From the NCBI RefSeq assembly GCF_010389155.1, contig NC_057761.1, positions 49,772,213 to 49,836,212 on the forward strand: a DNA stretch of 64,000 bases, given 5' to 3'. The stretch comes from Erigeron canadensis. Its lineage: Eukaryota; Streptophyta; Magnoliopsida; Asterales; Asteraceae. Within the stretch, counting starts at the first letter, position 1; the number at the start of each line of letters is the position of its first letter. A program made the position numbers and the translations under genes. Below the pieces are notes generated by a model. That model had not been told where the DNA came from. It did not search any database and saw nothing but the letters and a program-made list of their open reading frames with translations. Positions 1 through 9,510 of this stretch are shown here, one piece after another.

Positions 1-419
1 TTAAAACTGATACCAAAGTTTTTTTTATATCTGACACTATATTGGAAGTATAATGTGGAATTATGTTGCATCGAATTTGGATTGGTTACGAGTTTTTTTT
101 GTACCATGGGATATATTAACTAATATAAGTAGGGTTGTAACTCAACCAAGTCAATGTATTGTCAATCTCGAGTTTGTCTCGACCTTAAACATAAAGCTAA
201 CGGGATGAATTAGCTCAAACGAGTGGGCATCCTGTATTCACCAAGCTTAACTCCAAATCCCTTTATCTAGTAATTGACAATAACGTAAAATGAAAATAAC
301 AACAACACTAATCTGTATCAATACATTCAAGTAACTCGATACTCGATAGGTGGCTATACATATAGTTAGACGAATAAGAATGAAACTGGCCTATATATAT
401 ATATGTAATATTCTCTTGT
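1..419. other. AT-rich flank, no gene seen
   Basis: Sequence downstream (in minus-strand sense) of the broken lectin copy. It has no open frame with recognisable protein similarity and no clear inverted repeat. Part of it is probably the former 3' untranslated region of that lectin copy. Confidence 0.5.
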
Positions 420-1401
420 TCATATATAGATACTGGAGACAACGCTTTTCTCTGAACGCGGTTGGATTGCTGCTGCTTCTTCATCTTCAGGTAGTTCATC
501 AAGTGACTCGATTGGCTTGATGTAAATTCCAATTGCAAACACGCGTGATTCTTTGTATACGGTTCCATGAAATCCTAAGAAAGATGATCTATGTCCAAAA
601 TCATAGGTAAATGTATTGGTAGTACCAGTGGCGGCTCGAGGTTTTTAGAGGCCTCAAACGAAATTAATTTTGGAGGCCTAATCCATTACCATATAAATTA
701 AAGTAAATAAAAAAAATAGCTGACTTTTGTATGCAGATATTGATACAAAAACTAAAAAGGCATTACTGTAATGTAGATTATATAATGTTAGTCCAAAATC
801 CATACAATAAGTCTAATATACAGAATAATGAGGCCTTGAAAATTTGGGGGCCTAAAACGATCGCCTAGTCTCGTAGTATTGTTGAGCCACCTCTGGGTAG
901 TACCGGCACGGAAGGGTCCATACTCGCCTTTATTTGTGCCAAACGTAATTGAAGACAATCCTCCTGTGATATTGTTATTTGATTGTTTTTGGAAGAATAT
1001 ATGCACCACTTACCCAAGTTAAATACTCTGATGGATATCTTAATGTCACCTGTTCCAAAATTAACAAGACCCAAATTATTTTATTATGTAATAGTAATAG
1101 TAATATATATATGTATAAGAAAAAGATGCATGCAAGTGTGTACTTATGTATGTATATAAAGAAAAAATAGTATATGTTATTAGGAAGAGAAGTCGGTATC
1201 ATCGATTTGTCCATATGTTTGTGATTGTCGGAGGCATTTGCTATCTTTATGATCATCAGGATCAGCATACACAAATTGAATGGATTTTATGATATTTCCT
1301 TGATGCGAAATTAGTATTTGGACGATATTACTATTCCCATATTCATCCCAAGTTGTTCCTATTTTTTCCTATGATACAACTTTTGGACCCACCTTCAACA
1401 T
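420..1401 (-). pseudogene. Jacalin-related lectin, broken copy
   Basis: Jacalin-type lectins bind mannose or galactose glycans through a beta-prism fold. This copy has the two-exon layout of the intact gene at 7428-8346. Exon 1 (about 1195-1401) encodes TWDEYGNSNIVQILISHQGN and CLRQSQTYGQ. Exon 2 (from 1049 leftward) encodes YPSEYLTWVSGAY, SSITFGTNKGEYGPF and, near 540-600, FLGFHGTVYKESRVFAIGIY. The damage is multiple: an in-frame TAG about ten codons after the start, no GT donor where exon 1 should end, a frameshift between ILPK and the NNNITGGLSS segment, and a 270-bp transposon at 626-895. Related sequence continues upstream (1440-1530 resembles 8530-8650), so the duplication included promoter DNA. 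The family call is firm from the motifs and the paralogue; loss of function is inferred from the lesions. Confidence 0.88.
626..895. mobile_element. hAT-type non-autonomous element (270 bp)
   Basis: The element starts CAGTGGCGGCTCGAG and ends GAGCCACCTCTG, which are imperfect inverted repeats. It is flanked by perfect 8-bp direct repeats GGTAGTAC at 618-625 and 896-903. An 8-bp duplication and CA(G)-starting termini are hallmarks of the hAT superfamily. It has no coding capacity, so it would have been moved by a transposase in trans. It sits inside exon 2 of the lectin pseudogene, and removing it plus one duplication rejoins the lectin homology. Confidence 0.9.
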
Positions 1402-2620
1402 TATTGTCTTTTTCTACCCTTCCTTGATGATGAAAAAAAAAATAATAATAATAAAAATCAACTACTACTTACGACTCACTCCAAGCTTTATAAAGGGTAT
1501 TCGATGTTTTAGTAAAACCCAGCCAGTTTATCATTAGAATTTCATATTTAAAGGTGAATGCTCATCGACTTGTCCTACCCAAATTTGGATTATATATATT
1601 CCTTATTTAGATTTGACGGATGGATGGATTCCATATTGGATTAGTAAGGAGAGTACGAGACAAGACATGCCCTTTTCTTTCATTCCAAAACTAAAATGGG
1701 TTATTTAAATGTTTCCTTTCCTCTCTGATTCTACTATATTATTATTATTATACTACTATCAAAAGAAAAAAAAAAAACTGTTCATTGTATTCAACAATAT
1801 ATAAGGAGGTTATGATATAAGCAGATCTTACCCTTATCAAAATAGAAAGATTGTTTCCAGGTGCTACCTAAACGGTAGAAAAAGACCCCGATCTTTTACA
1901 TGAGATCTGTCTCCAAATGTCAGGATGTATACCCTGAAAAAAGGTATCTGAAAATTAAGACCCGTGGTCCAAACCATGCTTGGGGAATTTGGTAGGGTGG
2001 ATGTTGTAACTTTGATAAAATAAATTATAAACCTTTTTACTCTTTAAAATAACTAAACTACCTCATTTATCATAATTATATCACATTCTAATGGTCGTCA
2101 CGGGCATCATTACCACCACTACAAAACTGTGCGGACATATTAGGCTAAAAAGAAACAAGGCGTGCCTTGTAACGCCAAGTGGGCCCTCCCCTTGTTTAAC
2201 GTCATCTTTTCTCGTTGGATATCTCACGCCCTTGACTATTTTTGTCCAAGAATATCCCTCGGGGCACTGTTCCGGGCGTTATCGGGACGTTTTGGAGCGT
2301 TCCGAGGAGGGAAAAGGTGAAATTGAAGGCGTGTGCTCCGTTCGGTCTAAGTAGTGTTCTTTCAATTCTACAAGTAAATGTCCCTTTGACATTATTTTTT
2401 CATAAAATCTGATTTTCTAGTGCATAATACCGCATTCCCCTTTTTAATGTAAACTACGAAGCCGACAGAGAAAGACCATCTCCTCTCTGTATCTCTCTCC
2501 TCGTCGACCCATTCCATGGAGGTGAAGGCGGTTTGTAAAATTCTGATTATTTTTATTTATTACGAGTATACATATCGAATTACTTGATGAATAGTGTCAT
2601 TTAAAATTGACAGATAGACG
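1402..2620. other. Intergenic region between lectin copy and NLP-like gene
   Basis: No gene recognised. 1440-1530 is homologous to the upstream region of the intact lectin (8530-8650). 2150-2345 is a markedly GC-richer block with repeated gcgtt/acg words that may be an old transposon fragment, although I found no clean inverted ends. 2460-2620 is CT-rich and probably the 5' untranslated region of the next gene. A short upstream frame starts at 2516 (MEVKAVCK...) and stops after 23 codons. Confidence 0.45.
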
Positions 2621-4505
2621 ATGGCAGAAGCTGCTACGATTCGCCCGGACAACGATCCCCTCTCCAGGTTTCTTGCGAGTTTTCCAACCAAACTTGGTTG
2701 CTCCAAATCCGAATATTCTGTCAACAGACGGGTTTTTTGGACCCAAGAGGCTGAAATCGGATCATCTTCATCTGGTGAGTCTACTACCAAATTTTTATTT
2801 TTAATTTTATTAATATTCAATCTAAATTAATCGATTGATGCTTAGCTATTACTCTGGCAAAAAAGTTAAACTGGTTTAGAAAGAGGGTGTTTGGCAAATG
2901 GCTTATGCTTAATTGCTTACTTATAAAAAGTAGCTTTTTTCCTTATACTTTTAAAGTTGTTCTAAATAAGTTAAAAAAGCTACAAGCTTTCAAATAAAAG
3001 CTCGCCCGCCAAATTTTCTTATTGTATATTTGTATAATTGATTTTGGGTTATAGTTTCACAGCATTTGGTGATATGTATTTGGATCCTTTAAAGGGTGTA
3101 CTTCAGTTTTGGGCACCCCTGAAAACGTCATGTGGAAGACTGATTCTTTCGACTTCCAGTCAACCTTTTACCTTTGCTTATCTCAACTCTCTCCGCCACA
3201 AATATAGGTTATCCTCTCTAAATTATCGCTCTACTATTATCGATGATTATACTGAATTTCAAGAGAACCCTAAGATTATAACTGGTCCTCCCGCCACTGC
3301 ATTCCTCAACCGTTTTCCAGTTGTTTTGGATCTCAGTGTTCACCAGCACGATCCGTTGGTTCGTTCAGCTTTGGAATGCGGACTGACTTGTTCTTTATTG
3401 CTCCCTGTTTTTATTCATCCTTCCCAAACCGCCTCTTCTTGTTGTGCTGGTGTTGTCGAGTGTTCTGTCAAGCGCTCTGGTCTTGTCATTTTCAATCAAC
3501 TTAAAACTGCTCTTGAGGTAATCATCTCTCTTTCTGCTTTTTACTATATTTAGTTTTGCATTATTCTTTTGACATCATTATTTAACTTTCAAATTGTTGT
3601 TCCAAAATATGTAATGAAACATATTGCCTTATTACAACCTTTTCCTTGTACAATCATGTCAATGAAATAGAGCTCGATATTGCTTTTTTTAATTATTATT
3701 TTTGCTGATTTCTTTCATATATTGTAAGAAGCTAGTTGTAGCTCATAGGGCAAATTCCATCTGTGTTGCACTTGCTAGTGACATTTAACTCCAGCTTGCT
3801 AACTTTTCTGTGCAGAGAGTCGGTCTAAGTGTATATCATGTACAAGAATCTCGACCATACAAGGTAAATTTTTCCACAACTATAATTGATTTTCTACTTC
3901 TACTGGGTTAAGTAAATGATTTGCAGTTATAGCGATAACCATCCATGTCTTATTGATATTTGTGATTTTTGTTTTTTTAGCTCTTTTTCCTACTACTAAA
4001 AATTGGACGTGTGTTAATACTTTCCTTGTAATGTATGAAACAGGGTATACCTGGTCTAAAATGTGCTACAAACGAAATTGAAGAGGCATTAGAGATCGTC
4101 TGTGAATCCCATGGCTTAACTCTTGCTCAAGTTTGGATTCCTTTTGAGAAAGAAAATGAGATGCCCTCTTCTTCTTCTTCTGCAGAGAACACCCGGATGA
4201 AACAAAAGCTAGTTGTCAAATTGATTGGTTATCTTGATGTTTCAGATGATAATCGTACGCTTGTTATCCAGAATTATTATGATACATGCGATATGCTTCC
4301 TTTGAAATTGGGAGAGGGACTTGCTGGGAAGACGCTCCAAAATTATGAACCACTCTTCTGCCAAAATTTAAAGGAGCTGAGCGATAATGGGCTATTGGGG
4401 CTACTCTCTGCCAATACTAAATGTAGTTGCTTTGCAATATGCTTGAGGAACGTTGACACTGGCGATCTTGATTATGCATTTGAATTCTTGTGGCCCCGAA
4501 ATTGA
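2621..4505 (+). CDS. NIN-like protein (NLP) relative, GAF-like region, ends at in-frame TGA
   Basis: NLPs are nitrate-responsive plant transcription factors with an N-terminal GAF-like region, an RWP-RK DNA-binding domain and a C-terminal PB1 domain. Proposed exons are 2621-2774, 3063-3517, 3816-3863 and 4044-4505. They join in frame (phases 1, 0, 0) into a 372-residue protein. Evidence for the family is VLQFWAPL near residue 65, the block ending LLLPVF and CCAGVVECSV, then EALEIVCESHGLTLAQVWIP, GEGLAGKTLQ and CSCFAICLRNVDTGDLDY, which is the order seen in the NLP N-terminal half. The alternative acceptor at 3055 breaks the frame, which favours 3063. The start MAEAATIRPDNDPLSRFLAS was chosen because it is the first ATG opening the frame that splices correctly. 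The frame stops at 4503-4505 but continues beyond (see next entry). Intron 1 carries a MITE-like insertion. Expression is unknown. Confidence 0.78.
2885..3015. mobile_element. MITE-like insertion in intron 1 of the NLP-like gene
   Basis: The segment opens GGGTGTTTGGCAAATGG and closes with GCTCGCCCGCCAAAT, whose complement shares TTTGGC and GAGCTT-like words with the start. The interior repeats aagcttt/aaagct palindromic words. This is the look of a plant TIR-type MITE, but no target duplication was resolved. Confidence 0.4.
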
Positions 4506-5177
4506 AACTGTAGCGTGATATTGAAGTCACTCTTATCAACACTAAAAAAGTGTTTGCCAAGTTTCAAGTTTGCTTCTGGGACAGAACTTGGTGATGATTT
4601 ACGTGTAACAGTTTATGAGAATTCTACAGAAACTGGAAGCGGATTTTCCAACACTCTCAAAAGAAACAGATTATCACATTGGAAGAAGAGTCGCAATGTT
4701 CTTGGCGTTTCCGAGTTGCAAGGACCAAAGTTTTTGAAGAGAAAGTTTAGCCACTTTTCTGGGAGTGCTTCGGATCGGGAAGATAACACAACATGTCAAG
4801 AACCCTCAGTTAACATCAACCAGACAGCGTATCTGGATGAAGAAGACGATGACAAGGATGACGATGTTGCATTCATATTCGCAGATTATCGAGAAGAAGT
4901 GACACTTCTCCGGCTTTCACACTCGTCTACCCTTGCAGCAGTAATGGAGGAAATAGATGAGCAATTTAACTTGGATCCTGAGACTTACAAGCTGGAGTTC
5001 AAATTTGGTGATGGAAAATGGGCCAAGCTGAATAATGATGCAGACTTTAAGAGTTGCCTCGAAGTTTGCATGAGTGCTGAGAGGAGTCCCATGACGGTGC
5101 GTGTCCTACAGTTACCCTATCAAAATGTGGATATGCAGGTCAATAGTTGGTTGGGAAGTAAAGTCATCGAAAGTTGA
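4506..5177 (+). pseudogene. In-frame continuation of the NLP-like gene with PB1 domain, no RWP-RK
   Basis: After the TGA at 4503-4505 the same frame stays open for 223 residues. It starts with the NLP-typical segment SLLSTLKKCLPSFKFASGTE, then a short basic linker (KRNRLSHWKKSRN), an acidic stretch (EEDDDKDDDV) and a C-terminal PB1 domain. The PB1 domain keeps the acidic OPCA face (LEFKFGDGKWAKLNNDADFK) but has FIFADYREE where the basic lysine of the first strand is expected. No RWPxRK sequence or adjacent helix is present anywhere between the GAF-like part and PB1, so the DNA-binding domain is absent from the DNA rather than merely unspliced. I call it pseudogene because it lies behind a stop. 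A sequencing error, readthrough or an internal start could make it coding. The 3' end is followed 55 bp later by a SINE. Confidence 0.72.
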
Positions 5178-5232
5178 AAACTTGTTCATGTTTCTCGCTT
5201 ACTAGATAAGTTGGTTGTAATAGGATTTGGAT

Positions 5233-5417
5233 TTTTATTTTTTTAGGCAATATATGCGACTATTTCTTCTAAACTACACGAATGCCTAGAATGCAACCTA
5301 GGATTTCCGAAAAACCCCAATAATCCACCCCTATAATTGTGGAGAGTGGGACTCGAACTCAGGTGGATCTTCTTAAGGTCAAAAACTTTACCAATGAGTC
5401 ACCATCACCATTGTTTA
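5233..5417 (-). mobile_element. tRNA-derived SINE, minus strand
   Basis: Read on the minus strand it begins near 5417, has an A-box-like GACTCATTGGTAAA, a B-box-like GAGTTCGAGTCCCAC, and ends in an A-rich tail (CCTAAAAAAATAAAAAT). Direct repeats GATTTGGAT at 5224-5232 and 5418-5426 flank it. The pol III promoter boxes, A-tail and target duplication together are typical of a SINE. It landed just downstream of the NLP-like gene. Confidence 0.72.
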
Positions 5418-5426
5418 GATTTGGAT

Positions 5427-5998
5427 ATTAATGTTCCTTATTCTCTAATTACCTACATTCAACTTGCTTTTCAATTGCATACTTTTAACCAGTTTAGGTT
5501 ACTGGAGAGTGAGATCTATATTTCAAAGAAGCATAGAGGGTTTGAATGCTTTTTGACTGAAGCGCGATATACCTGTAAACTTAAAGTATATTATTTACAT
5601 TGGCTTTATCGTTTTTGATTGCTTCTGAAAACCAAGTTTAATACTTGAATTACAGTTACATGTTTTTACGTGGCTAACTACTACGAGCATAAAAATTAAA
5701 AACGTTCGAGTCACCTTAGGTTTAGTATGAAATATGCACCATCATACAATATATTGGCAGTTTATAGTTTGCTTTAGGTATTCATGAAAGAATTCCATAT
5801 GCAAAATATCTAAGGTTCTAAACCAACTTGCTATTTGGTTTTTCGTTAATTAACAATTAAGTGAATCATCAATTAAAGAGCTGATGTTTTGTTTTTATTG
5901 TTGTGCCTGATAACAATAACTAGTAAGGTTCGGTCGCGGTTGTGCGACCTCAATCATCATGTGTGCGTTTGTTATTAATCATTATTATTATGCTAGTT
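5427..5998. other. Intergenic spacer, nothing recognised
   Basis: AT-rich sequence between two SINEs with no coding frame of interest and no clear repeats. Confidence 0.5.
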
Positions 5999-6011
5999 AT
6001 AAGACCATCAT

Positions 6012-6243
6012 GCCATTGGGGTGTTAGCCCAGTGGTCAGGGGGTTTTCCACAAATTGGTTTCTTCTTGGGGGGTTTCAGGTTCGAATCATGCCACATGAA
6101 AATGTGATGAGGGGGCGTTAGCAATGGCATACTCATCTAACACATGAGGAACAAACCCTTTAGGGCATTGCCAAGAGATGAACCGACGTGGGCACATCCA
6201 CGTGGAGGGTTAGCCATTTATCCGTTACTGCCTTTCAAAAAAA
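6012..6243 (+). mobile_element. tRNA-derived SINE with 13-bp target duplication
   Basis: The element starts GCCATTGGGGTGTTAGCCC. It contains an A-box (TTAGCCCAGTGGTCA, about 6024-6038) and a B-box (GGTTCGAATC, 6079-6088), then a tRNA-unrelated body and a short A tail. Perfect direct repeats ATAAGACCATCAT lie at 5999-6011 and 6244-6256. The perfect 13-bp duplication implies recent LINE-driven insertion. Confidence 0.92.
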
Positions 6244-6256
6244 ATAAGACCATCAT

Positions 6257-7427
6257 TATTAGATTGTGGAATAAAGAAATAATAAAATCAAAATATTCCT
6301 TTTAAACTCCAACTATTTGAACCAAGAAACAATTTGAGATTGTAATTGTTATTGATAAAAACTTTTATTATATTTTATTATATATAATTAGTTATGAATT
6401 TTTTAGTTTTTCTTTAATATCTATCTCTTTATAACTTTTTATAAAAATATAAAAACATGGTATTCTTTATTTTTCTGTTACGAACATTTTGATATAAATT
6501 TTATTTAAAAAGAGTTATTTGAAAAATTGGATTTATTTTTATATAAAACTACTTGATTTAGATTTTTTAAACAAAATAAGCATATTACTTTAATGGTTCT
6601 ACCTACGAAAAACTGTAGCTTTCTTTATCTTCTTAATTATTTGTGTTTAATGAGTGTGGAATATTTTTATTTTACTAAATTTGAATTTTTTTAAAATTTT
6701 TTTGAGATGATTATCATAACCATTTATTTATTTATTTTATAATAAGAAGTTTTAATATTATAAAATAATAAATCATTAAATATAATGAAAAGTTGGTTTA
6801 GGTTGGGTTGTGGATGGAAGTAGAAATTTGAATTAGATTGGATTGTATAGGTAGAAGCAAGGTTTTAAAAATCGGTTGGGATAGCCGATTTCCCGGATTC
6901 TGAATCGGGATCGGCACCTTGACGATTCGATTCAGCTGGATCGGCATCAAGAATCGGTCAACGACGGTCAAAGCCTAAAAACAGTCAAATCTGGTTGGGG
7001 AGAAAAAGTTAACTTACACATGATTTTCTGCTGGGCCCGTCGCCGGAAAGTCTTAGTGTTTTTACAAAAAAGTCTTGTATATCATAGTAGATGATGATGG
7101 TGTACAAAAATCAATGGTCCTAATTGGTCCTAAAATAAAAGGTGGTCTCAAAATATCTCTCACCTATATATATATTTAAAGAGAAAAAAGCTTTTAACAA
7201 GTGGTTTCATATGATGCATTCTCCAAGAATTTCAAGTCTTTTGGCATTGGGTATTTTTCAACCCATTGTGTTGGATTCAATTTGCAACAATTCATTATTT
7301 GAGTTGCTGTCAACAATACTAGCTATTCTATATACTCGTATATTGCATTCATGAGAAAATTTAATAGCGCCTATAAGACGAATAAGAATGAAATCTATAT
7401 ATGCATGGCAACATCCCCTGCCATCAA
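6257..7427. other. Intergenic region, AT-rich with one repeat-like block
   Basis: 6290-6800 is very AT-rich with no feature. 6860-6985 (aatcggttgggatagccgat ... gatcggcatcaagaatcgg) is an internally repetitive block, built on variants of gaatcggat, of the kind found at transposon ends, but no borders were found. Confidence 0.45.
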
Positions 7428-8346
7428 TCATATAAAGTAATTTGGGACTTTTTTTTTGGTTGAAGACACTCGTACAGCTTCGTCATCCTTTAGTTCATCA
7501 AGTGATCCGGTCGGTTTGACATAAACTCCGATTGCAGACACTTGTGATTGTTTGTTTAGGGCTCCGTGAAATCCTAAGAAACAAGATCTATGTCCAAAAT
7601 CATAGTTGAATGTACAATTGCAAGTAGTAGTAGATGTGGTACCACCACCACCACCAAAGGGTCCATACTTGGCTTTATTTGTACCAAACGTAAGTGAAGT
7701 CAACCCCGCTGTCGTCTTGATTTTATTGTTTTCCGTTTTTCTTTGCAAAGTGTATGTACCACTTACCGAAGTTAAATATTCAGATGGATGTTTAAATGTG
7801 ACCTGTAAAACGTACGTAATTCCAAAAATTAGCAACCCGGCCACATAATTTGTGACACTTAAGCTTAACCCCTTACATACAAATTTTTTAATATTTTTTG
7901 ATTAATGACTAAATGTTTGGACCTCATAAATTTTATAGATTAAAAAAACAATATGAGAGTGTTCTACACTTGTACCAAGCTTATATTCTCATCCCCAAGA
8001 CATTACAACTATATGTATACGTATTAGTAATTACTTTTTTATATATGCTAAGTTAAGTTTGATACTTGATAAAACGAACAAAAAATAGTACTCGATCGTG
8101 CTATGCAAGTAATTAATTCGATATAGCTAGCTAGGGGGGAAGACTTACGATATTAAAATTCAAGCCATCAGGTTGTCCGTAAGTTTGTGAATATCGCAGG
8201 CATCCGTTATCAGCAGCATACACAAATTGAAGGGATTTGATGGTGTTTCCTTGATGTGAAATTAAGATTTGGACGACATTACTATTCCCATATTCATCCC
8301 ACGCGGTTCCTAGCTCAGATTTATTTTTTGGACCCAACTTCAACAT
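7428..8346 (-). CDS. Jacalin-related lectin, single domain, two exons
   Basis: A carbohydrate-binding lectin of the jacalin family, probably cytoplasmic or nuclear because no signal peptide is visible. Exon 1 is 8149-8346 (66 codons, donor GTAAGT) and exon 2 is 7428-7802, giving about 190 residues. Motifs in order are KLGPKNKSELGTAWDEYG, VVQILISHQGNTIKSLQFVY, CLRYSQTYGQPDG, HPSEYLTSVSGTY, LTSLTFGTNKAKYGPFG, FLGFHGALNKQSQVSAIGVY. These match the beta-prism strands of mannose-type jacalins. An unusual glycine/threonine insertion follows YGPFG, and a charged tail of about 27 residues follows the domain. The sugar-binding loop is usually GxxxD near the C-terminus; here the loop region reads GALNKQSQ, so specificity is uncertain. 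A GAT-repeat tract (8362-8388) lies just upstream of the ATG. The broken paralogue is at 420-1401. Confidence 0.88.
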
Positions 8347-8879
8347 TATCGATCTCCCTAATTCGTTGATGATGATGATGATGATGATTGATGAAAAAAC
8401 ACGTAAAATATATGCCTATATATCAACAACTTAACAAATTACAATATCCATCAATCATCAATATATACTATATGTCTATATGTAATAATTGTAAAAAGCC
8501 TGTGTCTCGTTGACCTTTTATTTTATGAAAAGAAACAGATCGAAGAGAATTGCTTGAAGTTTAAATACCCCTTTCGACTTGCTCAAAACTTTGTCAAAGG
8601 GTTTTCGATCTTTTAGTAAAACCAAAGTTTATCATTAGAATTTGGATTACATTATTATTCCTTATATAGATATAGATTAGATTAGTTGAAATTGTTTCCT
8701 TATATGGTTAAGTTTTTATTGTTTCCTTGTATCGTTAAGTTTTTAAATATACTTTTCAAAAAATATACATAGAAATAGAAATCTACCAATATACTAAAAT
8801 AAGATTGAAGAATTCTTGAAACTACATGTTATAGTTTATTAATTAAAACGAAGGTTAAATTTTAAAAATATGTAATAAT
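8347..8879. promoter_or_regulatory. Upstream region of the jacalin lectin
   Basis: It contains a GAT microsatellite next to the start codon, a TATA-like stretch at about 8459-8472 (minus strand), and a segment at 8530-8650 shared with the upstream region of the dead paralogue (1440-1530). The shared part is the best candidate for retained promoter sequence. No specific binding site can be assigned. Confidence 0.4.
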
Positions 8880-8888
8880 ATTTATCTA

Positions 8889-9043
8889 GGGAAATGCTAA
8901 ATACAGCCCTAAGGACTGTATTTAACGTGGATAAAAAAACTTGTACCTTCCATATTAAAAGCTCGCCCTTGATTTTCATGGTAAATGTACAAATAATTTA
9001 TGCACCTTAAACACAGCCCTAAGGGCTGTATTTAGCAAACCTC
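8889..9043. mobile_element. Mutator-type MITE (155 bp)
   Basis: The ends are GGGAAATGCTAAATACAGCC and, on the other strand, GAGGTTTGCTAAATACAGCC, so there are inverted repeats of about 25 bp. Perfect 9-bp direct repeats ATTTATCTA lie at 8880-8888 and 9044-9052. A 9-bp duplication with G-starting ends points to the Mutator superfamily. A second member of the family is at 56529-56680. Confidence 0.87.
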
Positions 9044-9208
9044 ATTTATCTAATATAATTACTATTTGTATAATTATGTTAAAAATAATAATAATTTTAT
9101 TTAGATTGAAAATCATGATCTAAATATGTTACTAACTGCCATCACTATTTTTATATGTTTTTTTTAATGGGTAAATGTTAGTAGCTGTTAGCATTATATT
9201 AATAATTA

Positions 9209-9510
9209 GGGTGGAGTGAGTGGAGAGTTCAACTCTCTCATCTCCCTTCAACCATCCAATCAAATTACTCCACCTTATTTCAACCATTCACCCTTTTTTC
9301 AACCTTTTTTTAGTGGCATCCGAAATTCCCAACCTTTTCTTCACATTTTAATAATTTATCCTTAACTTTATAAATAACTAACCATTTTAATTATAAACTA
9401 ACCAAATATATAAACAAAACACATACATTTCATTTAGATATTAAAAATTTAAAGATACAAAACATAAAATAAAATAAAAACACATACATTTTATTACGAA
9501 ATATAAAAAA
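9209..9510. mobile_element. Probable left end of the Harbinger element
   Basis: TTA at 9206-9208 is followed by GGGTGGAGTGAGTGGAGAG and then a short palindrome (gagagttcaactctc). A TTA duplication plus GGG start would fit a PIF/Harbinger terminus lying about 300 bp from the transposase stop. No matching right end was found beyond 10842, so this boundary is only a suggestion. Confidence 0.35.

Noticed and set aside
2607..2804. Alternative frame starting MTDRRWQKLL over NLP exon 1
   Set aside because: It overlaps the MAEAATIRPD frame, which splices in phase to the GAF-like exon; this one does not and shows no family features.
5337..5618. 93-codon plus-strand frame
   Set aside because: It starts inside the SINE at 5233-5417 and has no recognisable protein features; a shadow of the repeat.
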